DNA from: JBEOJY01 sp040275305
GTDB taxonomy: Bacteria; Pseudomonadota; Alphaproteobacteria; UBA9219
Direction of reading: 5' to 3'
Assembly: GCA_040275305.1 (NCBI GenBank)
Contig: JBEOJY010000008.1
Location: 1-58,979 of the forward strand
DNA length: 58,979 bases
In this document: positions 34,566 through 43,660 of the stretch, in pieces
Numbering within the stretch: the first letter of the stretch is position 1
How the letters are laid out: every line of letters starts with the position of its first letter
The notes under the pieces: generated by a model
Databases searched by the model: none
What the model was told of the DNA's origin: nothing
What the model saw: the letters and a program-made list of their open reading frames with translations, nothing else
Translations under genes and position numbers: made by a program

Positions 34566-35417
34566 TTATTTCGTTGTCTTGTGCTTTCGTGACGCGCCGG
34601 ATTTTGTTCGGACGTCACATGTCGTTGACCAATTCTTTGGTTGCGGAAGGGAACTTCCATAACCATTGACGCCACTTTTTCTTGCTTCCTGGCGTATATG
34701 GGCTTGCCTGTCGCTGGGAAACAAACGGTGTACGCAAGGAAGCATCCCACCATTTTCGCAGAAAAGCAAGAGTTTGTTTGCGACGATTGCCGCGATGAGG
34801 CCTCCGGCCAGAATATCCGAGAGATAATGCGCGCAAACCATCACGCGGCTTGCCGCCAAAAGTCCTCCTAGCGCAAGCCAAAAGACCCGTCCGCGTGGCC
34901 AAAGCCAGCACAGCGAGATGGCCAGAGCGATGCTGGTTGTCGCATGTCCGGAAGGCATGGAATTCCATGTGGAATCAAAAGATAACGGCTGGAATTCGTA
35001 GATTTGGCTGCGCAGATCGAGCACAGGGCGCGCACGACCAATCAGCCACTTTAGTCCGTCTGTGATGATGCCGGAGAGGGCGATCACGGCGAAGAAGGTG
35101 GTAAGTTTACCCCCTGTTGCCGCAAAGCGTGTTTTTGCCCACTCGTTATTGCCGTTTTTTGGTAGGTGAATTAGGGCTAGACAAATCAAGGCCCCTAGAC
35201 CTGACGGGTAGAGATACCAGATTGATTTCCCAAAATCTGTGATCGCCTTAAACCATCTGATCATTTCCGGCGTGGAAGCTTCGATGTTTCGGATGGAAGC
35301 GGTCAGCGGGCGATCCACAAACAGGACAAGCACGGTTTCCAGCGCAATGAAGAGCGTTATGATCACTGCTGTTTTTAAGATTCTAAGTTTGCGCATGGCA
35401 AGAACTGAGGGCGTCAT
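34566..35417 (-). CDS. PAP2-family lipid phosphatase
   Basis: A 283-residue membrane protein with the three-part PAP2 phosphatase motif: KWLIGRARP, PSGHA and SRVMVCAHYLSDILAG, and about six membrane helices. Such enzymes remove phosphate from lipid A, undecaprenyl pyrophosphate or phospholipids. The last 55 residues are basic and polar (HIRQEARKSGVNGYG onward) and not part of the fold. The ATG at 35417 overlaps the stop of the upstream ArnT-like gene (ATGA), so the products probably work together on envelope lipids. Confidence 0.9.
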   Translation of the reverse strand: MTPSVLAMRKLRILKTAVIITLFIALETVLVLFVDRPLTASIRNIEASTPEMIRWFKAITDFGKSIWYLYPSGLGALICLALIHLPKNGNNEWAKTRFAATGGKLTTFFAVIALSGIITDGLKWLIGRARPVLDLRSQIYEFQPLSFDSTWNSMPSGHATTSIALAISLCWLWPRGRVFWLALGGLLAASRVMVCAHYLSDILAGGLIAAIVANKLLLFCENGGMLPCVHRLFPSDRQAHIRQEARKSGVNGYGSSLPQPKNWSTTCDVRTKSGASRKHKTTK

Positions 35418-37171
35418 TTTATCGTTTCCGTTTCTGGCGGCGCGGCGTAGAGGGACAGAATTTTACGATCTCCGTTCGCGGGGTTGCGTCCTTCGAAAGT
35501 CGCTTTCAGAATGGGCTTTTGGCCGAGTTGCGCGAAGCCGATTTCGAAAGACTCCCGATGGTCTTGGTCGATCAGGGCCAGAGAACATGGATTTTGCATC
35601 AGATTTTTGGCTGCACGTTTTCCATCGGGTGTGATTAGCGTTTGCGTTCCTGCAAGAAAGATCAGGCTGGGTTCGTTGTAGGTGGCGGATATTAGATGCA
35701 GGGTGGCGCATGGTTTGGCCTTTTGCGCTGTTTGCACGATGTCGCGCGAATGCCAGATATGCTGCAATTCCGGTACTGTTATAGCGGTCAGCGTCGTGAG
35801 GAAGAACAGTTGTCCTGCGGCGAGACTCATGACGCTTGCCGCAATATTTCTTTGCAGAAAGAAGAACAGGCAAGCGCCTTGCGCTATAATCAGAGCGGCT
35901 CCGGCCAGTCCTTGCCAGAGGTTAGGCGTTCCGTTCATGGCAAAGGGCAGCCATCCTGCTAGCAGGGCTATTCCTGCGCCGAGCGTAAGCCATATTCCGG
36001 TCGCCAAAGCGAAAAGGAATGTTTGCGCTTTTGAGGGTGCGGGGAGCAGCGTGCCGCGCGTTGCGTCTGTTAAGACGGCGGAGGTCAGGATTGCGATGGC
36101 TGGGTAAACGGGTAGCAGATAATGCGGGAGCTTGGTCATCGAAAGCTCGAATACGATCCATACCGGGAGAATCCAGCTTAAGCAAAAGCGAAAGTTTGGG
36201 TCTTTGCGATAGTGCCAGATGCCTGGCGCGGCCAGCGCGGCGAACAGGGCAAATGGAAAGAACATCAGCGGGAAAATGGCTAGATGCAATCCGGGCGGCA
36301 TAAGACCGCGATCCTGTCCTTGCCAGAGTTTGGCCAGAAAATCATGGGCAGCAGCTTGTTCAAGAAAGGCGCCGTTGCTGTGCCACGAGATAGCGATAAG
36401 CCACGGCGCGACGATCAGGCTTGTCCATAACAAGCCGGGCAGGGGGTGTAAAATTCTAAGCCAGCGACTGTTCTTTTGCTTCCGGCATTCAGAGATATAC
36501 AGGCCCAGAATCGTCAGCCCGACGATGAGCGCTATGACAGGGCCTTTGATCAGGATACCAATGCCAAGCGCGGTCCAGAACAGGATAGCGTTGCCCCATG
36601 TTTTGAATGGTTTTTCTTGAGGGAGCTGCGCTTGCGCGGCTATCCATGCTTTGGCCAACGCAAGTTGCGCGGCGAGCGCGCAGGCCAACAAGGCGGCATC
36701 GGTTTTAGCTAGCCTCGCTTCGACATTCAGCGCGATGCTCGATGCCATCATGACGGCTGCGATGAAGCCAGTGAGCGGCGTGAACAGAAGCGCGCCAAGC
36801 ATTGCGGTGAGCAGCACGACGAGGACAGCGCTTGCAAGAGAAGGCAGGCGGTAAGCCCATATTTCGTTGAGGCGATCTGGACTGAATAGCTTGACGCTCG
36901 CGGCTTGTAGCCAATAGATGCCTACGGGTTTCCTGTAGCGCGGTTTGTCTTGCAGCCGGATATCGACATAGTTTCCCGATTCCACCATTTGTTTTGACGC
37001 TTGCGCGAACCACGATTCGTCGCGGTCGGTGGGCGGGAGGGACGCGATTCCGGGCGCGAAGCTTGCGAACGCAAAGATTGTTAGAAGGATGAGAGCTGGA
37101 ACGGAAAGGCGATTTTGTTCGCCTTTGTGTCTGGCGTCCGCCGCGATGAATCTTGTGAGCCTGTTAGGCAC
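35414..37171 (-). CDS. ArnT/PMT-family membrane glycosyltransferase
   Basis: A 585-residue protein with about 11-12 membrane helices. The periplasmic acidic motif PPTDRDESWFAQASKQMVES (Asp-Glu) and QDKPRYRKPVGIYWLQA near the N-terminus identify the dolichyl-phosphate-mannose or Ara4N-type GT-C family, which uses lipid-linked sugars to decorate lipid A or proteins. A large C-terminal periplasmic part follows. It overlaps the LAB_N gene upstream by eight bases and the PAP2 gene downstream by four. The donor-making GT2 enzyme often found in this cassette is not in the window. Confidence 0.92.
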   Translation of the reverse strand: MPNRLTRFIAADARHKGEQNRLSVPALILLTIFAFASFAPGIASLPPTDRDESWFAQASKQMVESGNYVDIRLQDKPRYRKPVGIYWLQAASVKLFSPDRLNEIWAYRLPSLASAVLVVLLTAMLGALLFTPLTGFIAAVMMASSIALNVEARLAKTDAALLACALAAQLALAKAWIAAQAQLPQEKPFKTWGNAILFWTALGIGILIKGPVIALIVGLTILGLYISECRKQKNSRWLRILHPLPGLLWTSLIVAPWLIAISWHSNGAFLEQAAAHDFLAKLWQGQDRGLMPPGLHLAIFPLMFFPFALFAALAAPGIWHYRKDPNFRFCLSWILPVWIVFELSMTKLPHYLLPVYPAIAILTSAVLTDATRGTLLPAPSKAQTFLFALATGIWLTLGAGIALLAGWLPFAMNGTPNLWQGLAGAALIIAQGACLFFFLQRNIAASVMSLAAGQLFFLTTLTAITVPELQHIWHSRDIVQTAQKAKPCATLHLISATYNEPSLIFLAGTQTLITPDGKRAAKNLMQNPCSLALIDQDHRESFEIGFAQLGQKPILKATFEGRNPANGDRKILSLYAAPPETETIK

Positions 37172-37580
37172 GGGAGGACTGGTTCCGTAGTGGTGGATCT
37201 TGCTCTGATGCGGATTTTTGTTTGTTTAGCCCCGACAGGCGCAGGTTGCGCAGATAGATAAAGATTCCAAGCCCTTGTCCCAGAATGAAAACGGGATCCT
37301 GCTGATGGAGCGCATAGACTAGCAGGATAATTCCGCCCCCTAAACTGAAATACCAGAAGGCTTCCGGCACGATGCTGCGTTTCGCTTTTTCGCTTGCGAT
37401 CCATTGATACAGGAATCTCATCATGAACAGAGACTGACCGACAAGGCCGATCAGGACCCAGATATTGAGGTGCGCTTCAAGCCACATGGGCAGGGCGGCG
37501 TTTAAGAAAGTTGGGGGCATGTGTTTGCGCAGATGTTTGTTGCTCGCTACACAATAATCGCTGTGGAGTTGGGAGTCCAT
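37164..37580 (-). CDS. Stand-alone lipid-A-disaccharide-synthase N-terminal-domain protein (LAB_N)
   Basis: A 138-residue membrane protein with three helices: WVLIGLVGQSLFMMRFLYQW, FWYFSLGGGIILLVYALH and PVFILGQGLGIFIYLRNLRL. This matches the LAB_N domain known from the N-terminus of some LpxB proteins and as short separate proteins beside ArnT-like transferases and PAP2 phosphatases. A role in flipping or presenting lipid-linked sugar has been suggested for such proteins but is not shown here. AAGG precedes the ATG at 37580; ATG 37520 is an alternative start. Confidence 0.88.
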   Translation of the reverse strand: MDSQLHSDYCVASNKHLRKHMPPTFLNAALPMWLEAHLNIWVLIGLVGQSLFMMRFLYQWIASEKAKRSIVPEAFWYFSLGGGIILLVYALHQQDPVFILGQGLGIFIYLRNLRLSGLNKQKSASEQDPPLRNQSSRA

Positions 37581-37835
37581 GCTACCTTGCGCGCTTCACT
37601 CAATTTCTCTGGGATAACTTTGTTGTTTCAGTGGATTCCGCATTATTGGGTGATTATTAACCAATTTTGAATCATACTGTGCGTCTATCTTTCGACCTGC
37701 AAGGCGTTGGATCTTTGTGTGGGGGGCTTGAAACCTCTTTATTGTTGCGATGGCGGTAGGATATAGTAACTCCCAGCTGTCGGGAGGCATGTTTGTAGTT
37801 TGCGTCAAGACTTAGGAATTCAGGGACCGGATATC

Positions 37836-38705
37836 ATGGCCGAAGAACAGATGAAGGATGGCGAGGGTGGCACAGTGGATGAGGCCTCCATTGTGCGTAT
37901 GCAGACCTTGCTGACGGCTTTTCGGCATGTGGGGCTTCCGCTCTTGCAGGCGCTCACCGAAGCGCAGAGCGGCAAGAATGTGGGGGGGGCTGGGCAGCCT
38001 AGCCTGAACGCCGAGCAACTGAACGCCTTGGTCGATAGCACAATCATGTTCAGTCGCGAATTGTCATCCCAGCTTGGCGCAAGCGAGGACAGAATTGATT
38101 CTTGGGTGCGTTGGGCGCTTGCGGGAGCCGCAAGTCAAGTGGTGGCGTCGCATTTTAAATCGACGGGTCGTCCTTTAGGGCAAGACGAGGCGAGAAAGCT
38201 TGCGAATATTGCTATGGATTTGCAGGGTAAATTTAAGGCGCAAATTCCAGTTTCGAACGAGCCTTTGCCTAACACAATCGCCACGTTCAGGGCCAAGATG
38301 ATGGAGGCGATGGTTCCGGTTGTCGGCGCTGTCGCTCAATATTCGTTCGGACGCGCGGAGCATGCCTTGTTGGCCGAAGTTGCCGAGCGTTTAGTTAGGA
38401 CCGCCGATCAGGTTACGCGCGCGCTTGCTCCGGCAGGCTGCTCGCCGGAGCAATGGCGTTTGTTGTGTTGGCATGTTCTTAAGGCTGCGGGACAGATTTA
38501 TACGGAGTCGCATTATGCCGAAGCGGATCGTCTCCTTTATATGAATCCAGACGAGCGCGCGGCTTATTTTGCCCAACATGGCCATATGCCCCCCATGATT
38601 CAGGTTTGGCAGGCGTTCAATCAACGTATGGCGATGCTTGCGACCTTGGCCGCATACCTTGAAGTGCCGGCTTCGGCGCAGCTTGATGTGCAAGGATGGC
38701 TGTAA
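37836..38705 (+). CDS. Unrecognised soluble protein heading the secretion/pilus block
   Basis: A 289-residue, mostly helical product with no signal peptide or membrane helix. Segments such as RMQTLLTAFRHVGLPLLQAL and WVRWALAGAASQVVASHFKS are amphipathic. I cannot assign it to a family. Its stop is one base from the start of the transglycosylase gene, so they are surely co-transcribed. That makes it a candidate accessory or cytosolic component of the type IVB/pilus apparatus. ATG 37836 is preferred over a TTG at 37800. Confidence 0.75.
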   Translation: MAEEQMKDGEGGTVDEASIVRMQTLLTAFRHVGLPLLQALTEAQSGKNVGGAGQPSLNAEQLNALVDSTIMFSRELSSQLGASEDRIDSWVRWALAGAASQVVASHFKSTGRPLGQDEARKLANIAMDLQGKFKAQIPVSNEPLPNTIATFRAKMMEAMVPVVGAVAQYSFGRAEHALLAEVAERLVRTADQVTRALAPAGCSPEQWRLLCWHVLKAAGQIYTESHYAEADRLLYMNPDERAAYFAQHGHMPPMIQVWQAFNQRMAMLATLAAYLEVPASAQLDVQGWL

Positions 38706-38706
38706 G

Positions 38707-39165
38707 ATGCTAATAACTGCGCAAGCTCTGGCCGCATGTCTTTTGCTCGCGGCTCACACCTATGAGGTTCCGCCTGCCGTGATGATTGGCATCATGCATG
38801 TCGAGGGCGGCCATATCGGACAGCAGGTTGGGCCAAACTTTAACGGCACTTACGATCTTGGGCCGATGCAGGTGAATTCGCGCTGGCTTCCAGGTCTGGC
38901 GAAGATATGGAATGTCAGCGTGCCGACGGCCAAGTCGTGGGTGCGCGACGATGGGTGTGTGAACGTTCATGTTGCCGCTTGGATTTTGAAACAAAAAATA
39001 ATGGAAACAGGCAGCCTTTACAGCGGCATTGCTTATTACCATTCTGCGACGCCTCATAAAGGCAGTCGCTACGCCGCCAAGGTCATTGCTGCGATGGAGC
39101 GCAAGGGGCTTATCAAGCATGATGAGCCGATTGGCGCTCGCTACCATCGTTATGCTCAACGTTAG
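38707..39165 (+). CDS. VirB1/PilT-like lytic transglycosylase
   Basis: A 152-residue lysozyme-fold enzyme for local cell-wall opening. A hydrophobic N-terminus (MLITAQALAACLLLAAHTYE) may act as the export signal. The catalytic Glu is in GIMHVEGGHIG; the substrate-groove motif DLGPMQVNSRWLPGL and the later NVHVAAWILKQKI and GIAYYHSATPH match the IagB/VirB1/PilT branch linked to secretion systems and conjugative pili. The start is ATG 38707, just after the previous stop. Position before the type IVB genes fits a role in apparatus assembly. Confidence 0.88.
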   Translation: MLITAQALAACLLLAAHTYEVPPAVMIGIMHVEGGHIGQQVGPNFNGTYDLGPMQVNSRWLPGLAKIWNVSVPTAKSWVRDDGCVNVHVAAWILKQKIMETGSLYSGIAYYHSATPHKGSRYAAKVIAAMERKGLIKHDEPIGARYHRYAQR

Positions 39166-39283
39166 GCGATGTTGGTTGAGTAGCCCTTCGCCTCGGTGGA
39201 TTTTTCTTTTCCACGGAACAGTTGAGTTCCTTCCGGTAAAGTCTTAAGGATTCTCTGGCACCACCGAATCGGAAGGGCGTATT

Positions 39284-40366
39284 ATGTCCAGATTTTATCG
39301 AGTCCGTAGAAAGTTTGGCCGTGCGCAGTTCTATGCGTTTCTGCTTGCTATCTGTAGCCTGTTGTTATTCGCGAGTCCGGTGAAGGCTGAAGCGGCCGCA
39401 GTTTCTAGACCTGTGGCGCGAGCTGTTAGTGGAGCCAACGAACCTGATCCGCGCTCCAATCCTGTGCTGGCAGAGATTATGGGATATGGCGCTCGAATCT
39501 TTTATATGGGGCGCCTTTCGGGAACTGACAGCTGGCTGATTTATAAGAATAATCAAATTCAATTTGCCTATACTTTTAGCGATAGTCAGAACGCGCTGGT
39601 CGGCGTGATGTTTGGGCCTAACGGCGATGGCATTACCTCGAAGCAGATGAATAATCTGGTCAATAGCAATCCGGAGGTCAGCGCGTTGATTAAGGCTGCG
39701 GCGGCGGCGCATACTTCGCGCGATGATAGCGCGGCTCTGGCGAATCAGGCTTCAGCGGCAATTCTTGGCGGGACTGATTCCTCTGCGCCTATTGGCAAAT
39801 TGCCGCTCGCGCCTTTGGACCCCACATCTGCGCCTGCTGCGTCCCTGGTGTCGAATAGCGCTGTCCCTGCTCCGGTTAAGTCGGCGCTATCTTCTTCTGG
39901 CGAGCGGTTGCTTGCAGACTTGAACAAAGCGGCGGGGGTCGATCTTGGTCAAGATTCTGCCCCTCAAATTACGATGATTATGAGTCCTAATTGTTCCCAT
40001 TGTAAGGCTGCATGGCGCTCTTTGCGCGAGTTTGTGAAAGCTGGGAAGCTTCGGGTGCGCCTGATACCTGTGGGGGCAATTCCCGAGGATGAAGCAGTGG
40101 GGGCCTTGCTGCTGCATATGGCCGATCCCATGACGGCATGGGATAAATATGTTGGGAACGCTTTGGGCGGCGACAAGGCGCAGCTTTCCGGGACACCGGA
40201 CGAGAGCTCCAAGAAAGCTGTGCGAGATAATTATGTTTTGGCGGATAGTTGGGGGGTTCGGGACACTCCCTATTTTGTCTATCGAGGGAAAAGCGGTAAA
40301 GTGAAAGTCGTACGCGGCGAACCAGAAAAGGTTTCAGCGTTATTGGACGATGTTGTGTCGCCTTGA
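39284..40366 (+). CDS. DsbC-like thioredoxin-fold periplasmic protein
   Basis: A 360-residue exported protein. The signal segment FYAFLLAICSLLLFASPVKA ends near residue 35. Residues of about 60-120 resemble an N-terminal dimerisation-type domain (FYMGRLSGTDSWLIYKNN), followed by an Ala/Pro/Ser-rich linker. The C-terminal domain carries ITMIMSPNCSHCKAAW with the redox pair C237-S-H-C240 and the cis-Pro loop GVRDTPYFVYRG. The layout is that of DsbC/DsbG isomerases. GGAAGGG precedes the ATG. In this context it probably shapes disulfides in secretion or pilus proteins (the prepilins downstream have Cys pairs). Confidence 0.85.
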   Translation: MSRFYRVRRKFGRAQFYAFLLAICSLLLFASPVKAEAAAVSRPVARAVSGANEPDPRSNPVLAEIMGYGARIFYMGRLSGTDSWLIYKNNQIQFAYTFSDSQNALVGVMFGPNGDGITSKQMNNLVNSNPEVSALIKAAAAAHTSRDDSAALANQASAAILGGTDSSAPIGKLPLAPLDPTSAPAASLVSNSAVPAPVKSALSSSGERLLADLNKAAGVDLGQDSAPQITMIMSPNCSHCKAAWRSLREFVKAGKLRVRLIPVGAIPEDEAVGALLLHMADPMTAWDKYVGNALGGDKAQLSGTPDESSKKAVRDNYVLADSWGVRDTPYFVYRGKSGKVKVVRGEPEKVSALLDDVVSP

Positions 40367-40428
40367 GACGTTGTCTTCTATGTGATTTCTTTGGTTTTGT
40401 AAGCGATTTTTGACGAAAGGGTAGAGGC

Positions 40429-40761
40429 GTGACCAATCAAAACAAGATTCCTGACGCACGCGGCGAAAGCGGATCTGTGGCATCTCAAGGAAAGTCCCCC
40501 TCTCAGGTTCAAATCAGGCGAGGCGGCGCTGGCGGGAATCCTTCATTGAAGCAATCTTCACCTGCGGTTTCGCAGAGGCTTCCAAATGCATCGATCGTTT
40601 ATGGGATCGGGGCAAGCATTTTGTTCGTTTTGGCTTTAGGCTTGCTTTTCAGTGGGGTATGGCTGTCTTTTGTCCTTGTTTTGCTTCCTGCCGCGTGTCT
40701 TTTGGGGTTTGCGATACACTATATACGTGTGGATTCTTCTAACGACAAGCCCTACGGTTGA
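40429..40761 (+). CDS. Small membrane protein in the type IVB block
   Basis: A 110-residue product starting with GTG (40429). The N-terminal half is hydrophilic, Gly/Ser/Gln-rich. Two membrane helices follow (ASIVYGIGASILFVLALGLL and SGVWLSFVLVLLPAACLLGF). No named family is recognised. It sits between the DsbC-like gene and dotD on the same strand, so it may be an inner-membrane accessory of the apparatus, comparable in size to several small Icm proteins; this is inference from position. Confidence 0.65.
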   Translation: MTNQNKIPDARGESGSVASQGKSPSQVQIRRGGAGGNPSLKQSSPAVSQRLPNASIVYGIGASILFVLALGLLFSGVWLSFVLVLLPAACLLGFAIHYIRVDSSNDKPYG

Positions 40762-40958
40762 GATATTGGTCTTCGATTCCGACTTTCGCGAGGGACTGGC
40801 TTTCCCACCACACCGTTCCGTTAACCATATGCGCAAGGCAGATGGGGGATGACAGACGCAATAAATCAGCTTATTTTGTCCGCGCGAGCAAGGGGGTTTC
40901 TGCGCGGAGCAGGGTGCCGATGTTGCGCATGATATCCCACCGTCAGGCAGGGTGCTTA

Positions 40959-41453
40959 ATGTTGTACGTGAACAAATTTCTTGTGGTGATTCTGGGCGGA
41001 GTCCTTTTTCTTGCGGGATGCTCTTCCTCCACGAAGACGACTCCGATGGTTTCGGAGCCGGACATTGTGACTGTCAAATTAGCCATGGCGGCGGATAAGG
41101 CGGCTATGGCGCTTGATAATATTGCGGGGATCGAAAGACAAAGAGGTCCTGCGGTTCCTGTGGAAGATTATTCGCGCGCGCCGAGCAATATGATGCGGCC
41201 AGTCACAATACGCTGGTCAGGGCCGCTAGAACAAATTATCAGGACATTGGCTGATCGCGCTGGCATACGCTTTCGTGTGAAAGGTCGCGTGCCTGCTGCG
41301 GCGATTGTCGTCAATGTCGATGTTTATCAGACGCCCATCCTGCATGTATTGCGCGATATAGGGTTACAGATTGGGCGTCGCGCAGATTTACGCGTTGACG
41401 CAGCATCCGGATTTGTCGAGGTTAGATATGCGTCTGCTGACAAACTCCGGTAA
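40959..41453 (+). CDS. dotD: DotD-family outer-membrane-core lipoprotein of a type IVB secretion system
   Basis: A 164-residue lipoprotein: LVVILGGVLFLAGC gives lipobox LAGC at Cys21. The mature domain has the secretin-N-like fold of DotD/TraH: MMRPVTIRWSGPLEQIIRTL, ADRAGIRFRVKGRVP, VNVDVYQTPILHVLRDIGLQ. Length matches DotD of Legionella (about 163). DotD with DotC and DotH builds the outer-membrane core. ATG 40959 is chosen for the signal peptide; the frame is open upstream to 40758. Its 3' end overlaps dotC by 26 bases. Confidence 0.88.
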   Translation: MLYVNKFLVVILGGVLFLAGCSSSTKTTPMVSEPDIVTVKLAMAADKAAMALDNIAGIERQRGPAVPVEDYSRAPSNMMRPVTIRWSGPLEQIIRTLADRAGIRFRVKGRVPAAAIVVNVDVYQTPILHVLRDIGLQIGRRADLRVDAASGFVEVRYASADKLR

Positions 41454-42423
41454 TCGCTTCGGGCATAATTTGCCAAGCGTTTCGGTATTGGCGCGCCACG
41501 CGCTACTTCTGTTGGGACTTGTGTCGATTGGCTGTGGGTCAAGCTTTGCCGCGACATCTCAACAGGGCACTGTGATGGGGCCCCCGACTTCTCCGGGATC
41601 GACCTCCCATGAGTATCAGCCTGCTTACGTTACGTCGCCTTACAATATGGCGGTCGCTACCGATGAGGCCCCTTCGCCGCCACCACCTTCGCTGAGCGAT
41701 CTACAGGGCGCTGAAGAACAGGAAGACGATGCGCCTAAATCTGAAACGATGGGGTTGCAAATTCGCGCGGATGCTTTGCGCGAAGCCGGGTTATCTCTCG
41801 GCGCACGCGGGGGGCTTGCTTTTCGCACGTTTCAGATTCAGCGGCGTCTGGCTGAGTATGATACAAGTCTTTCGAAGGCTTATGATTTCTCGCGTTTGCT
41901 GATTCCTGCTTCATCGGGGTTCTTAATCGAACCCCCTATCGTGTCTGAAGCGCAACGCGCCGTGTTGGTCAAAGCAGGCGGGCAAGCCGCTGCTGTGGCT
42001 GATAGGGTCTATCGCATTAACCGCGTGGCGCGGATTGTGACGGCGGCGCGTAATTGGCGGCTTTATCTTGAGCGCGATTGGGGACATGTTGATCCGCCTC
42101 CAGCGATTCTTGCGCCGAAGTCGGATGAAGAGCGCGCGATGTGGCGCGAATACGTCAAACAAGGCTGGGAAGCCGGGGTCAAGCAGGCGGAGGAGATTTT
42201 TGAGGCCGATCTTGATCGTATGACAAACGACTATGTGGGCATGGTGAGATATCGTGAACTCTTGTCTCAAGGCATGATTTCACAACCTTACGCTTTAGCT
42301 GACGACCGTGGTATTACAGGTGGCGGTTCCGAGATGCGAATCGGCGACCGTGGCGTGGCCATCACTGGCCAGTCGCAACTTATTCCCCGGAGCAGCGAAT
42401 GGAAACCGGCGACTCGACAGTAA
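41428..42423 (+). CDS. dotC: DotC-family outer-membrane-core protein of a type IVB secretion system
   Basis: A 331-residue exported protein. The leader ARHALLLLGLVSIGCGSSFA suggests lipidation at Cys (SIGC, a loose lipobox) or signal-peptidase I cleavage. After a Pro/Ser-rich stretch, the DotC core follows: LREAGLSLGARGGLAFRTFQ, YDFSRLLIPASSGFLIEPPI, WRLYLERDWGHVDPPPAILA and WEAGVKQAEEIFEADLDRMT. These match DotC/TraI of Dot/Icm and IncI systems. ATG 41428 lies inside the end of dotD, and dotB begins inside its own 3' end; the three genes are translationally coupled. Confidence 0.92.
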   Translation: MRLLTNSGNRFGHNLPSVSVLARHALLLLGLVSIGCGSSFAATSQQGTVMGPPTSPGSTSHEYQPAYVTSPYNMAVATDEAPSPPPPSLSDLQGAEEQEDDAPKSETMGLQIRADALREAGLSLGARGGLAFRTFQIQRRLAEYDTSLSKAYDFSRLLIPASSGFLIEPPIVSEAQRAVLVKAGGQAAAVADRVYRINRVARIVTAARNWRLYLERDWGHVDPPPAILAPKSDEERAMWREYVKQGWEAGVKQAEEIFEADLDRMTNDYVGMVRYRELLSQGMISQPYALADDRGITGGGSEMRIGDRGVAITGQSQLIPRSSEWKPATRQ

Positions 42424-43622
42424 GCGTTTCGATTGATTCTGGCGCGAAGATTGGTTTGTGGCCAACAGAGCCGTTGCGCGTTCTGGAAGATCATGTCGAC
42501 GATATGCTGCTGTGGTGTTCTCAGAGGGGCGCCAGCGACGTAACCGTGCAGACAGATCGACCCGTTATTATCGAGGTTGATGGCAAGCTTTATCCGGTTA
42601 CGCGGCGTGGTTTGGATTCTGCCGATCTCGTCAATGTATTGAACAAGATATACGGTCCCGACGCTTTGGCCAAGCTTGCAGCCGGCAACGATCTTGATTT
42701 GTCCTATGAAGTGCGGATCGACCGTGCGCACCGGGTCAGATTCCGCGTCAATATAACTGCTATTCTGAGTCGGGGACGCGATTCGGTTCAGATGACCTTG
42801 CGTGTATTGCCAAATTTACCGCCAACTATGCAGGATCTCGGTATCGAGCAGAAAATCATCGAGAGCTGGTCTCCTCGGCAGGGGCTGATTCTGGTTACCG
42901 GCCCGACTGGCAGCGGTAAAACCACTTTGCTGGCTTCTGGCTGCCGCCTTTTGATTGAGCGCGAGGAAGGGTGCGGCAAGATGCTGACCTATGAAGCGCC
43001 GATCGAATATGTCTACGATTCTGTCGTGGGGCCACACTCTTTGGTGGCGCAATCGGAGATTCCTCGGCATTTACCTACTTTTGCTGCGGGCGTCCGCAAT
43101 TCTTTGCGCAGAAAACCAAGTGTTATTCTAGTCGGCGAAGTTCGTGATCGCGAGACTGTTACGGCGGCTATTGAGGCGGGACAGACAGGGCATCTTGTCT
43201 ACTCGACGGTCCATACTATCGGCGTTGCGGCTACTGTGCGCCGCATCGTCAGTATTTTTGATCAGTCAGAGCGAACGGAACGCGCTTTCGCTATGATGGA
43301 GACGTTGCGCATGATCGTTACGCAGGCGCTTGTGCCAAAGATAGGCGGAGGTCGTCTTGGTCTACGCGAATACCTTGTTTTCGACGAACAGGTGCGCGAG
43401 ACGTTGCTTGATACCCCTTTGGAACGCTGGACGGCGGAGACGCAGCGCATGCTGTTGCGCTATGGGCAAACGATGGAGCGGACGGCTACTAAGGCTTTCC
43501 GCGATGGTCTTATCGATAGAAGGTCTTACCTCCAACTCGTTAAGGGCATGTCGGATAACGGCGAAGAGGGGGCGGAGGAAACTCGCACGAAGCGAGATGA
43601 GCTTGATGACCTGGAAGGGTGA
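42399..43622 (+). CDS. dotB: DotB-family PilT-like ATPase of a type IVB secretion system
   Basis: A 407-residue hexameric-type secretion ATPase. An N-terminal PAS-like domain (WCSQRGASDVTVQTDRPVII, IEVDGKLYPVTRR) is followed by the RecA core: Walker A GPTGSGKTT (168-176), Asp-box YEAPIEYVYD, Walker B-type SVILVGEVRD, and His-box GQTGHLVYSTVHT. This matches DotB/TraJ, which couples to the DotL complex in the cytosol. It overlaps dotC by 25 bases and is followed by icmT. The C-terminus is acidic and polar. Confidence 0.94.
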   Translation: METGDSTVSVSIDSGAKIGLWPTEPLRVLEDHVDDMLLWCSQRGASDVTVQTDRPVIIEVDGKLYPVTRRGLDSADLVNVLNKIYGPDALAKLAAGNDLDLSYEVRIDRAHRVRFRVNITAILSRGRDSVQMTLRVLPNLPPTMQDLGIEQKIIESWSPRQGLILVTGPTGSGKTTLLASGCRLLIEREEGCGKMLTYEAPIEYVYDSVVGPHSLVAQSEIPRHLPTFAAGVRNSLRRKPSVILVGEVRDRETVTAAIEAGQTGHLVYSTVHTIGVAATVRRIVSIFDQSERTERAFAMMETLRMIVTQALVPKIGGGRLGLREYLVFDEQVRETLLDTPLERWTAETQRMLLRYGQTMERTATKAFRDGLIDRRSYLQLVKGMSDNGEEGAEETRTKRDELDDLEG

Positions 43623-43660
43623 TTGGAAGATTCGTTGTCTTGAACTTAAGGTGCGCTCCT

